Below, in pieces: positions 15,940 to 23,757 of a DNA stretch of 49,704 bases. The position numbers and the translations under genes are program-made. The stretch's first letter is position 1, and each line of letters opens with the position of its first letter. The notes beneath the pieces were generated by a model that saw only the letters and a list, made by a program, of their open reading frames with translations, was not told the origin of the DNA and searched no databases. The DNA comes from Nitrosomonadales bacterium (GTDB lineage Bacteria; Pseudomonadota; Gammaproteobacteria; Burkholderiales; Gallionellaceae), in NCBI GenBank assembly GCA_947475825.1, contig CANJMS010000006.1, positions 1-49,704 on the forward strand, read 5' to 3'.

Positions 15940-18900
15940 ATGGCCATCACTAACCACGAGCGCGTCGGCAAGTCACTGGAGTTACTCAAGGCAGGACTGA
16001 CACCCTTTGTTGAACGGGAATTCAAGGCGAAGTTCGGCGATGGTTGGGCATTCGAGATGCGCGATGCTTTATCCGACACCCGCTTAGGTGCCAACAAAGA
16101 CGAGGCGATCAGCGATGTTGCAGCTTTGCTGGTGGTGATGGATCGCAAGTGGGGCGATGTGTTCCGGCAGATTCTGGGCAAGTCAGAGCGCAGCTTAGTG
16201 AATGAATTGATTGCGGTGCGCAACCGCTGGGCGCATCAGGAAACTTTCTCCGGTGACGACACCTACCGCGCGCTTGATTCGGCGGGACGGTTACTGACTG
16301 CTATTTCTGCGCCCCAGTCCGAAGAAATTGAGAAAGTAAAAACAGAGCTTCTGCGTGTGCGCTTTGACGAGCAGGCACGAGGCGAAAAGCGCAAGTCAGC
16401 TGGCACTGCCATCGAAAGTAGTGTGACGGGAAACCTTAAACCTTGGCGCGAAGTGGTGATGCCGCATGAGGACGTTGCCAGCGGTCGCTACCAGCAGGCC
16501 GAGTTTGCTGCTGATTTGTGGCAGGTACATCTAGGCGAAGGCACGGATGAATACCGAGACCCGGTGGAGTTCTTTCGTCGCACTTATCTGACTGAAAGTT
16601 TGAAGGGTATGCTGATCGGCGCTGTGCGGCGTCTCACGGTGGGTGGTGGCGATCCGGTAGTGCAGTTGCAGACTAATTTCGGCGGAGGTAAGACGCACTC
16701 GATGCTGGCGCTGTATCACTTGTTTTCTGGCATTGCGCCAACCGATCTAGCTGGCATCGACGAGGTAATGCAGGAAGCAGAAGCAACAAAGATTCCGACG
16801 GTTCGGCGTGTTGTGCTGGTCGGTAACAAAATTTCTCCGGGCAACCCATCCACTAAATCCGATGGAACGGTGGTGCGTACATTATGGGGCGAACTTGCTT
16901 GGCAACTAGGCGGTAAAAAGGCTTTTGCCCGTGTGCAAGCCGATGATGAAAAAGCGACCAGCCCCGGCGATGTGCTGCGTGAGCTGTTCAACGAATACGG
17001 CCCTTGCCTGATTCTGGTGGATGAGTGGGTGGCCTATGCGCGCCAACTCCACGACCAGAGCGATCTGCCTGCGGGTGGCTTCGAGACGCAATTTACTTTT
17101 GCGCAGGTGCTTACAGAATCGGCCAAGCTGGCGAAGAATTGTTTGCTGGTTATTAGCTTACCGGCTTCTGATACGTCCGGCCATTCGCACTCCGATGATG
17201 TGGAAGTGGGTGGCACGCGCGGACGTGAGGCGTTAGATCGTCTGCGTAATGTCGTTGGTCGCGTCGAATCTTCATGGCGTCCCGCCAGTGCGGAAGAAGG
17301 GTTCGAGATCGTGCGCAGGCGTTTGTTTAAGCCACTGTCTGATCCGGCACAGTTCAAAGATCGCGATGTTGTGGCGCGCGCTTTTGCTGAGTTCTATCGT
17401 TCGCAGCAGGCAGAGTTTCCGCCGGAGTGCCGCGAATCCGAATACGAGCAGCGTATCAAGATGGCGTATCCGATTCACCCGGAAATCTTCGACCGTCTCT
17501 ATACCGACTGGTCAACACTGGTGAAATTCCAACGCACGCGCGGTGTGCTGCGCTTGATGGCAGCAGTAATTCATAGCCTGTGGGAAAAGGGCGACCGCAA
17601 TCCACTCATCTTGCCGGCGAATGTGGCAATTGATGACCAACGTGTGCAGTCCGAGTTGACTCGCTATCTGTCAGATAACTGGGTGCCGGTGATTGAGAAG
17701 GATGTGGACGGGCCAAACTCCTTGCCGATGAAGCTGGACAGTGAGTTGCCTAACCTTGGCAAGTTCTCTGCCTGTCGACGCGTAGCGCGTGCCATCTATA
17801 TGGGTTCTGCGCCGACAACGGCAGCCGCGCACAAGGGCATTGAGGATCGAAGAGTGAAGCTGGGCTGCGTGATGCCGGGTGAATCTCCCGCAGTGTTTGG
17901 CGATGCGCTACGCCGCATGGCGGGTGCTGCGACGTATTTGTATCAGGACGGGCCACACTACTGGTATTCGACGCAACCCACAGTGACCAAGCTGGCGGAA
18001 GACCGTGCCGAGCAGTTCAAGCGTGACCCGGACAAAGTGGCACACGAACTGGAACAACGCTTGCGTAAAGACTTGGTGCGTACAGGCGACTTCAACCGCA
18101 TTCACCCAATGCCGCAGTCTGGTGCGGATGTACCTGATGATCTTGACGCACGCCTAGTGGTGCTCGGCATCAATCATTCATATAGCAAAGAAGGCGGAAG
18201 CCCTGCGGATATTGCAGCAAAAGCGATTCTTGAAACGCGCGGCAATACGCCACGGATTTATCGCAACACATTGGTGTTCCTTGCCGGGGACAAGACGCGG
18301 CTGCAAGACTTGGACGAGGCGGCACGAAAGTATCTGGCATGGAAGTCGATACTTGACGAGAGGGAGCAGCTCAACCTGACGCCATATCAAGTGACTCAAG
18401 CCGAGACCCAGAAGACCGCTGCCGACAGTGCAGTGACCGCCAGACTGCCGGAGACTTATCAATGGTTGCTGGTGCCGGTGCAGGCAACGCCACAGGCCGC
18501 GACCACTTGGGAAGCACTGCGCCTATCCGGAACGGATGCGCTGGCGGTGCGCGCCAGCAAGAAGCTGCGTACCGATGAGCTTTACCTGACCAGCTTCGCC
18601 CCTACACGTTTGCGCATGGAGTTGGACAAGATCCCGCTGTGGCGCGGGGATCATGTAGCAGTGAAGCAACTGGTCGAAGATTTTGCAAAATATCTTTACT
18701 TGCCACGGCTAAAAGATTCCAGCGTGCTGCTAGGCGCGATCCGCGATGGCGTAAGCCTGTTCACTTGGGTGCAGGACAGTTTCGGTTTTGCAGATAGTTA
18801 CGATGAGGCGGCTGGTCGTTATAAAGGGTTGCGCGGTGGGCAGATGGTGTCGCTGTCCGATGCGCATTCACCTGGGCTGGCTGTGAAGCCAGATGTTGCC

Positions 18901-19257
18901 GCGAAACAGATGGATGCCGAGCGTGCAGCCCAGCAGCCACCTGTGCCTGGGGATGGAACTAAAACAACGCCAACCCAACCCGGCGAAACCCAGCCTGATG
19001 AACCACAACCGGGGGCAGCAAAGCCAAAGCGTTTCCACGGCACGGCAGTCCTCGACACTACCCGAGTTGGCCGTGATGCCAGCCGAATTGCGGACGAGGT
19101 AATCGCGCATCTTGCCGGATTGGTGGGCGCAAATGTGACGGTGACCATTGAAATCGAAGCTGTGATTCCCGATGGCGCGCCGGACAATGTTGTGCGCACA
19201 GTGACCGAGAACAGCAGGACGCTGAAGTTTACGAGTCAGGGGTTTGAGAGGGAGTAG
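15940..19257 (+). CDS. Swt1-type HEPN / DUF499 ATPase of the defence operon (1105 aa)
   Basis: The N-terminal 130 residues resemble the Swt1-family HEPN domain (LVNELIAVRNRWAHQETF); RNRWAH at about 93-98 again fits R-x4-H. The ATPase part shows NFGGGKTHS near 245-254 and LILVDEW near 355-361, matching DUF499 proteins. A proline/glutamine/threonine-rich linker (about 1000-1030) precedes a small C-terminal domain. DUF499 ATPases are regularly encoded beside DUF1156 methylases and DUF3883 helicases; this trio is what I recall as the predicted Hma defence type. It probably acts as the large regulatory ATPase of a complex. The HEPN head may be an RNase or may only mediate assembly. It is the last gene of the operon. 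Confidence 0.85.
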   Translation: MAITNHERVGKSLELLKAGLTPFVEREFKAKFGDGWAFEMRDALSDTRLGANKDEAISDVAALLVVMDRKWGDVFRQILGKSERSLVNELIAVRNRWAHQETFSGDDTYRALDSAGRLLTAISAPQSEEIEKVKTELLRVRFDEQARGEKRKSAGTAIESSVTGNLKPWREVVMPHEDVASGRYQQAEFAADLWQVHLGEGTDEYRDPVEFFRRTYLTESLKGMLIGAVRRLTVGGGDPVVQLQTNFGGGKTHSMLALYHLFSGIAPTDLAGIDEVMQEAEATKIPTVRRVVLVGNKISPGNPSTKSDGTVVRTLWGELAWQLGGKKAFARVQADDEKATSPGDVLRELFNEYGPCLILVDEWVAYARQLHDQSDLPAGGFETQFTFAQVLTESAKLAKNCLLVISLPASDTSGHSHSDDVEVGGTRGREALDRLRNVVGRVESSWRPASAEEGFEIVRRRLFKPLSDPAQFKDRDVVARAFAEFYRSQQAEFPPECRESEYEQRIKMAYPIHPEIFDRLYTDWSTLVKFQRTRGVLRLMAAVIHSLWEKGDRNPLILPANVAIDDQRVQSELTRYLSDNWVPVIEKDVDGPNSLPMKLDSELPNLGKFSACRRVARAIYMGSAPTTAAAHKGIEDRRVKLGCVMPGESPAVFGDALRRMAGAATYLYQDGPHYWYSTQPTVTKLAEDRAEQFKRDPDKVAHELEQRLRKDLVRTGDFNRIHPMPQSGADVPDDLDARLVVLGINHSYSKEGGSPADIAAKAILETRGNTPRIYRNTLVFLAGDKTRLQDLDEAARKYLAWKSILDEREQLNLTPYQVTQAETQKTAADSAVTARLPETYQWLLVPVQATPQAATTWEALRLSGTDALAVRASKKLRTDELYLTSFAPTRLRMELDKIPLWRGDHVAVKQLVEDFAKYLYLPRLKDSSVLLGAIRDGVSLFTWVQDSFGFADSYDEAAGRYKGLRGGQMVSLSDAHSPGLAVKPDVAAKQMDAERAAQQPPVPGDGTKTTPTQPGETQPDEPQPGAAKPKRFHGTAVLDTTRVGRDASRIADEVIAHLAGLVGANVTVTIEIEAVIPDGAPDNVVRTVTENSRTLKFTSQGFERE

Positions 19258-19367
19258 CAGTCTATCAGACCGACTGGTACGCGCCACATATCGTCAAGCC
19301 GCTTTTGTTTTTAGCGGGATAATCGTTGCCCCGCGCTGGGCAGCGGCAAGTTGCGCCGCTTATATGC

Positions 19368-20789
19368 TTATGCGCTTTTCAAACTGACAACATTGGATGC
19401 GCTGAGAATGGCTTCCAGTCTATCGCCCAGCTTGTTCCATGCTTCGCGTTTGTCGTCGGCGTAGTCGTCGAGCAAATACACCCGGTCAACTTTTGAGCCA
19501 ATGACATGGTTCTGGCAAAGGTTGACCACCTCGCGACTGACTTTTAATTTTTGCATCAGCGTAGCGCCGGTTCTTCGCAAATCGTGCGGCGTCCATTCCT
19601 GATCACCGACAACTAGGTTGTTATTTTCAACTCGGTTTTGCAGCTTGCGGGTGCGGCTCTTGAATTTTACTTGTCTATCGCCCACCTGCTTGCTGACGGT
19701 CTTTTCGCAGACGTGTCCCTCTTTGTAGCGTGCCGGGAAAGCCCATTCGCTATCACCCGTCAGGACATGCAGTTGTTTGAATTGATCGAGCGTGAAGTCG
19801 GACAAATAAACAAGCTGGTCGCATTTTCTGCCGCGCTCACCTTTGGTATTCGCCGCCGGAATAAACCACGTCCGCTGTTCAAAATTGACATGCTTCCATT
19901 CCGTCATCAGCAATTCACCAATGCGGCAAATAGTCCCAAGGCACAACCACAAAGCGATTTGCGCTTCCATTTTCAGGGGGCGTTCAGTTCCAATCTTTTG
20001 TGCTGCGTCCGCGTAATTTTGTGCCGTTGTATCGAAGATCGTTTGCAGCTTGATGATTTCCTCAATGCTTAATTGCCGCTTGCGCTCTTTGGTGTAATCG
20101 TTCGGGACGAGTTGCTTGATGACCACCAGCTCGGCGGGATTGCCGTCGATCAGCAAGGCGCGCCAAGGCTTGCGCTTTTCCGCCCAGCGCAGCATCTGCC
20201 CGATGTCCTTCGATAGCTCGACCGCCGTGGCTGTCTTGCCTGCTGCGATGATTGCCCGGTAAACATCCCGCAAGTGATTCTCGGTTAAATGCCGCACCTC
20301 GATATTGCCCAGCACCGGTATGGCGTGCTTGCCGAATGACTGGGTGATGTATTTGTTGCCGTCGCTGCGATTCACGCCATCCTTGATCCATACCTTGTAG
20401 AGATCATTGAAGGAGAGGGCTTCGGTGCGCTTTTGTTCGTCGGCCTTGATGGTTGCATCAACACCGGCCTGCGCTTCGATTTTGGCCGCGACCTTTTTGG
20501 CGCGTGGATCAATGCCCGCTTTGACCAAGTCACGCGCCTTATCGCGCTCCTCACGAATTGCCGCCATGTCCCTAGTCGGGTATGTGCCGCAATAATGCCA
20601 CGCCTTTTTTCCTTGCCATTTAAAGCCGTATCGGAATGCAATCGAGACATTGTCATTGCTGGCAACACGAACGTCACCAGAAAGGCCGTCGGTGTCGTTG
20701 AGTGTGTCCCCTTTCCAATCAGGCTTTGAGGCAGCCAGCTCTTTGATCGTCCACTTGTTACCTTTTCCAGCTTTCGGGTATCGAGTCAT
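19368..20789 (-). CDS. P4-type tyrosine recombinase, integrase of element 1 (473 aa)
   Basis: The N-terminal half fits the DUF4102/P4-integrase arm-binding domain (AFRYGFKWQGKKAWHYCGTYP, then REERDKARDLVKAGIDPRAK). The catalytic domain shows the first arginine in TICRIGELLMTEW, the HxxR box as PHDLRRTGATLM near residue 400, a later histidine in CQNHVIG and the probable nucleophile tyrosine in the YLLDDY region. The ATG at 20789 has GGAG seven bases upstream; an ATG at 20801 is in frame but has a poorer site. The gene points away from the tRNA-Arg fragment, its 5' end about 185 bases from it, the expected placement for a tRNA-targeting integrase. Confidence 0.9.
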   Translation of the reverse strand: MTRYPKAGKGNKWTIKELAASKPDWKGDTLNDTDGLSGDVRVASNDNVSIAFRYGFKWQGKKAWHYCGTYPTRDMAAIREERDKARDLVKAGIDPRAKKVAAKIEAQAGVDATIKADEQKRTEALSFNDLYKVWIKDGVNRSDGNKYITQSFGKHAIPVLGNIEVRHLTENHLRDVYRAIIAAGKTATAVELSKDIGQMLRWAEKRKPWRALLIDGNPAELVVIKQLVPNDYTKERKRQLSIEEIIKLQTIFDTTAQNYADAAQKIGTERPLKMEAQIALWLCLGTICRIGELLMTEWKHVNFEQRTWFIPAANTKGERGRKCDQLVYLSDFTLDQFKQLHVLTGDSEWAFPARYKEGHVCEKTVSKQVGDRQVKFKSRTRKLQNRVENNNLVVGDQEWTPHDLRRTGATLMQKLKVSREVVNLCQNHVIGSKVDRVYLLDDYADDKREAWNKLGDRLEAILSASNVVSLKSA

Positions 20790-20974
20790 CGCATTCTCCA
20801 TGGGTACACTGATGGGTACACCGGAAAGCGGCTGCTATAGAACCTAGCCGCACCGTAATGGACGAACTATACCCCCATTAAATATGTATAACAACTAGAT
20901 TCAATTGATTATTTACTATCCGGCAATGTCCGAATCTGTCCAGTAGTGTTTTAGGGAGAAGAGTTAATTAACTT

Positions 20975-21020
20975 GCTACGAACCAAGGGGTAGGGCGTTC
21001 GAATCGCTCCGGGCGCACCA
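20975..21020 (+). other. attR: 3' half of a tRNA-Arg(ACG) gene
   Basis: The segment reads as tRNA positions from the end of the anticodon stem to the CCA: anticodon loop CTACGAA (anticodon ACG), stem CCAAG, a five-base variable region, T stem GGGCG with loop TTCGAAT and CGCTC, acceptor strand CGGGCGC, then A and CCA. The 5' half is absent: upstream sequence does not pair, and even the anticodon stem is broken. It is therefore a recombination copy rather than a functional tRNA. Orientation places the element to its left and chromosome to its right. Confidence 0.85.
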
Positions 21021-21029
21021 ATAAATCAA

Positions 21030-21059
21030 GGAGTTAGGTTAATAGCCCGACTCCTTTTT
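21030..21059 (+). terminator. Terminator behind the tRNA-Arg site
   Basis: GGAGT (21030-21034) pairs with ACTCC (21050-21054), with further partial pairing inside and five T's following. This is probably the original terminator of the tRNA-Arg gene, which supports the reading that chromosomal sequence resumes here. Confidence 0.6.
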
Positions 21060-21524
21060 CTTTGCTGGCTAGCGCCGGGCTAGCGGCTGAGTCGAATTTA
21101 ACGACGTAAAAAACCGCCGGGCTATCTCTAGCATCAGCGGCTTGCACGTCACGTTAAATCAGCCCAAACATCACCACACCCCCCTAGCTAAATTCTGGTG
21201 AGTAGGAAATGCACACGGTGCGAATTGCCCGCCCTGCTTAAAGTGTGGTTAAAACATATGCCAGCCACCCCTATGACACCTGCAAGCCCCTGGTTCAGCG
21301 TCAGGCCACTTAGGTCATCCAAGCGCAAATAAATCGCTCTTATGCAATCCTGCGCGCACAGTGTATTGTTTAATTTTATCTGTAGCTGTCATCGTTGCAC
21401 CTCTTTATCAAGCTCACGAAAAACGTCCCGGCAATCCCGCGCCATGTATGCCACACCACAAGCGCAGCGGATGCGCTTTTATTACTCTATACCGCGCGCG
21501 CGCATTGCGTGCGTGAGTGTAAAA

Positions 21525-21587
21525 TTCCGTAAGTTTTAATAAATAGATATTAGAGCGCGGTACTTTATCAAAAGAACCAGAGAATTT
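21525..21587. repeat. Dispersed direct repeat B, right copy
   Basis: Partner of 1170-1232, with 57 of 63 positions identical and no gap. It lies about 500 bp beyond the tRNA-Arg attachment site, that is, outside element 1 as delimited by attR. Confidence 0.9.
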
Positions 21588-21803
21588 ACCCTGCCCCCTA
21601 CCTGATATATTCGGCAGTGGGAAGCGGTAGGTATTTTATACCCCGTGTGGAGTTCAAGTTCCAATAAATGTTCGTACTATAAGCAGCGGCTTTACCTATA
21701 ACCGTTATGGGAGTTTCCAGTAAATCAACGCCCAGCCCACGCACTAAAAGTAGGAAGTGAACCCCCATCAAAAAGTATCATGAGCAGCGAATTATCGAGG
21801 GTC

Positions 21804-22006
21804 GAATTACCCGCAAGTGAAAACCTCTATCCAGAACCTATATACGGGGTATCTTCTCATTAATTCTCCACGCGCCACCCAATAGCCAAGGGGTTTCCGC
21901 ATTTATGATGATTAAATTTATTAAAATAATCCAAACAGGAATTAATTGCCTACATGGGCATAGGTGAGGTCTAGTCCTGTGTTTCCCCAAAGATATAACC
22001 CGCCCT
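21804..22006. repeat. Dispersed direct repeat A, right copy
   Basis: Partner of 593-786. The blocks at the start (54 of 57 bases) and around the shared CATGGGCATAGGTGAGGTC are strongly conserved, while the interior has diverged with indels. Conserved blocks separated by a variable interior could also reflect a structured RNA or protein-binding array. Confidence 0.85.
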
Positions 22007-22050
22007 ATCCAGCAACATATCGTTATGGATATGTAGACAATTCTCTAATC

Positions 22051-22082
22051 TTGACTACCCCCCCCTTTTTTTCGTGCATAAT
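22051..22082 (+). promoter_or_regulatory. Promoter of the outer-membrane protein gene with a C8-T7 spacer tract
   Basis: A good -35 (TTGACT, 22051-22056) and -10 (CATAAT, 22077-22082) are separated by 20 bases, longer than the usual 16-18. Eight C's (22058-22065) and seven T's (22066-22072) fill most of the spacer. Slippage in such tracts changes the spacing and the promoter strength, as is known for the Neisseria opc and porA genes. The predicted transcript starts near 22089, and an inverted repeat GTTTCA/TGAAAC follows at 22094-22108. Confidence 0.6.
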
Positions 22083-22144
22083 CCGCATGAGTTGTTTCAT
22101 GGTGAAACGGCCTGTTGCATAAACGACTGAACAAGGGGCATGCG

Positions 22145-22732
22145 ATGAAAAAAATTAAATTGGGGTTGGTAGCAGCGATGTTATGGGCAAGTGTTGCAGG
22201 ATCAGCACTGGCTACCGAGGTGGGGAAATTTTATGGCGCGATTGATCTGGGGAAAACAGAAGTTAAGGGCTGGTGCGTTGGCACTGCTGGCTTAAATTGT
22301 ACTGATACAGATACCTTATTTCGCGGTGCGGTAGGCTATCAGGTAAACCCCAATGTGGCGGTGGAAGCCAGTTATGCAGATTATGGTACTGTAGAAGTCA
22401 GTGATAATTTTGGGGCATTGGCTGAAGGTTCAGCATCGGGCTTTCAGTTTTCCATTGTCGGGTCTGTGCCTGTTTCAGATGTATTTTCCTTGACGGGCAA
22501 ACTCGGCTTAGCACTGACTGATGCTGAAGTAACAAACAACATCGGATTGCCCAATACTAAGGACAGCAACACAACGATGGCTTGGGGGTTGGGCGTACGT
22601 TTTCAACTCAACAAATCTGTTGCTCTACGGGCGCAGTATGAGAGTTTGGGGGAAATAAGCGCAGACAGTGCCGATCCAACTGCGGATGATGATATAAATT
22701 TAATGACGGCAGGTGTGATTTTCAATTTCTAA
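22145..22732 (+). CDS. Outer-membrane beta-barrel protein (195 aa)
   Basis: The ATG at 22145 has AAGGGG about seven bases upstream and opens a clean signal peptide (MKKIKLGLVAAMLWASVAGSALA, cut before TEVGKFYG). A start at 22115 would put ten polar residues before the signal and is rejected. The mature part has the alternating pattern of an OmpA-like or OMP_b-brl small barrel (FYGAIDLGKTEVKG, NVAVEASYADYGTVE, WGLGVRFQLNKSVALRAQYESLGE) and ends with MTAGVIFNF, a terminal-phenylalanine signature for outer-membrane insertion. Two cysteines near residues 45-55 of the precursor could pair. The ligand or role is unknown. Expression may be phase-variable (see promoter). Confidence 0.85.
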   Translation: MKKIKLGLVAAMLWASVAGSALATEVGKFYGAIDLGKTEVKGWCVGTAGLNCTDTDTLFRGAVGYQVNPNVAVEASYADYGTVEVSDNFGALAEGSASGFQFSIVGSVPVSDVFSLTGKLGLALTDAEVTNNIGLPNTKDSNTTMAWGLGVRFQLNKSVALRAQYESLGEISADSADPTADDDINLMTAGVIFNF

Positions 22733-22753
22733 TTTGCTGTTTGTGTTGCGTTG

Positions 22754-22797
22754 AAAAAAGCCCGCCCGGGATAATTTTTCTGGTAGCGGGCTTTTTT
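22754..22797 (+). terminator. Rho-independent terminator of the outer-membrane protein gene
   Basis: AAAAAAGCCCGC pairs with GCGGGCTTTTTT around a loop containing ATAATTTTTCTGG, starting 22 bases after the stop codon. The A-rich left arm makes it potentially bidirectional. Confidence 0.9.
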
Positions 22798-22886
22798 ATT
22801 TCCCTATATATTTTCGGCTTGTAAGGTTGTCTAAAAACTCACACCAAATATTTGTTGGCGTTCAGCGTTATTGTGAATGGTAGCTT

Positions 22887-23402
22887 TTGAAAACCATATT
22901 GAAAAACCTCACTCCTAATTTTTTATTGGCTACTGTATTATTTGTCGCCAATACTTCTGTTGCTGACACACTAATAGGTCGCGTTATTGCCATTGCTGAT
23001 GGCGATACAGTCACCGTCCTTGATGCCTCGAATACACAGTTCAAAATCCGCCTCTCGGGAATTGATGCACCTGAGAAGAAGATGCCTTTTGGTCAAAAGT
23101 CCAATGAACATTTGTCAGGCCTCGTGTTTGATAAGCGAGTAACGGTTGAGTACAGCAAGAAAGATAGATATGGACGAACGGTTGGGAAGATATTGTTTAA
23201 TGGTGTTGATGTAAATCTTGAACAGGTTAAGGCAGGATTGGCTTGGCACTACAAGCAATACCAGAAAGAGCAAACTCCCGATGACCGCATTAAATATACT
23301 GAAGCTGAAGTGTTTGCAAGGAATAAGCATCTGGGTTTGTGGGCTGATGCAGAACCCACGCCACCTTGGGATTGGCGGCACACTCAAAAGGAAAAGCAAT
23401 AA
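22887..23402 (+). CDS. Exported thermonuclease-family (SNase-like) nuclease (171 aa)
   Basis: The start is a TTG with no strong ribosome binding site. The N-terminus (LLATVLFVANTSVADTLIG) is a signal peptide with a likely cut after VAD or SVA. The rest is a staphylococcal-nuclease fold: GDTVTVLD, the first catalytic arginine in KIRLSGIDAPE, DRYGRTVGKI with the second arginine, and VNLEQVKAGLAWHYKQY. The protein should be a calcium-dependent nuclease of DNA and RNA acting in the periplasm or outside the cell. It probably belongs to the chromosomal bridge rather than to either element. A short gap leads to the broken yedK gene. Confidence 0.85.
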   Translation: MKTILKNLTPNFLLATVLFVANTSVADTLIGRVIAIADGDTVTVLDASNTQFKIRLSGIDAPEKKMPFGQKSNEHLSGLVFDKRVTVEYSKKDRYGRTVGKILFNGVDVNLEQVKAGLAWHYKQYQKEQTPDDRIKYTEAEVFARNKHLGLWADAEPTPPWDWRHTQKEKQ

Positions 23403-23407
23403 CCATT

Positions 23408-23512
23408 ATGTGCGGTCGTTTCGCTCTAAAAGAAACACCGAGAAAGCTCGCCGAGCATTTCAGGATAGCCGGTGATTTTAATTTCGCGCCTTCATGGAAT
23501 ATTGCATGTTAA
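23408..23512 (+). pseudogene. yedK: Truncated yedK/HMCES (SOS response-associated peptidase), first 34 codons only
   Basis: The frame begins MCGRFALKETPRKLAEHF and continues to FNFAPSWNIA before a stop. MCGRF with the catalytic Cys2 and the later APSWN(I/V)AP motif are hallmarks of the YedK/HMCES family, which crosslinks to abasic sites in single-stranded DNA. Family members are about 200-230 residues; here the gene ends in the middle of the APSWN motif. The rest is not found in the window. The break point is the best visible candidate for the left junction of element 2. Confidence 0.85.
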
Positions 23513-23757
23513 ATAATGCATTATACTTTCCACCCATCAACGGGCGTATTTACCAATAGTCATTCAAAGAATCCACGAGCAACAAGAACTTGTGAGTTGT
23601 TTCCACAATTACTGTAATTCGCACAAAGTCGAAAATATGCTGCGCTGTTTAACATTCCGGTCAATGCCACTTGCCGACACTTGCCCGATTTCGGCGCGAT
23701 TACTATTTTCGGCAACGGCGACAAACAGCAGCAATCCTAAGGAAGCTGAAATATTTG

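Larger units (their letters stand above)
1..21020. mobile_element. Integrative element 1 inserted at a tRNA-Arg gene (left end outside window)
   Basis: The right boundary is seen directly: a tRNA-Arg 3'-half copy at 20975-21020 lies next to the 5' end of a P4-type integrase gene (19368-20789). Inside are element-type genes (primase-helicase, AlpA-like regulator, small terminase-like protein) and a cargo of defence genes at 6.4-19.3 kb. No second copy of the tRNA fragment is visible before base 842, so the intact tRNA-Arg and the left junction should lie outside the window. No capsid, tail or conjugation genes are visible, so this part looks like a satellite-type or island-type element rather than a complete prophage or conjugative element. 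Confidence 0.7.
21060..22050. other. 1-kb gene-poor bridge with repeats B' and A'
   Basis: No convincing protein gene is visible. The only translation signal is a 25-codon minus-strand ORF (21315-21392) with AGAGGTG six bases before its ATG; a frameshift would extend it by about 45 codons, so it may be a decayed gene. The rest holds repeat copies B' (21525-21587) and A' (21804-22006) and AT-rich spacer. Confidence 0.5.

Noticed and set aside
8643-19257. Class 1 DISARM or BREX assignment for the first defence operon
   Set aside because: A SNF2 helicase and an adenine methylase are present, but no drmA, drmB or drmC (DISARM) and no brxC, pglZ or brxL (BREX) is visible. The DUF499 ATPase fits the helicase-methylase-ATPase type better.
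21315-21392. 25-codon minus-strand ORF with a good ribosome binding site
   Set aside because: It is too short to call as a gene and has no recognised similarity; a frameshift would extend it, so it may be a remnant. It is mentioned only within the bridge entry.
593-22006. Repeats A and A' as attL/attR of element 1
   Set aside because: A' lies about 800 bp beyond the tRNA-Arg attachment copy, the copies are too diverged for a recent crossover, and repeat B is in the reverse order relative to A.
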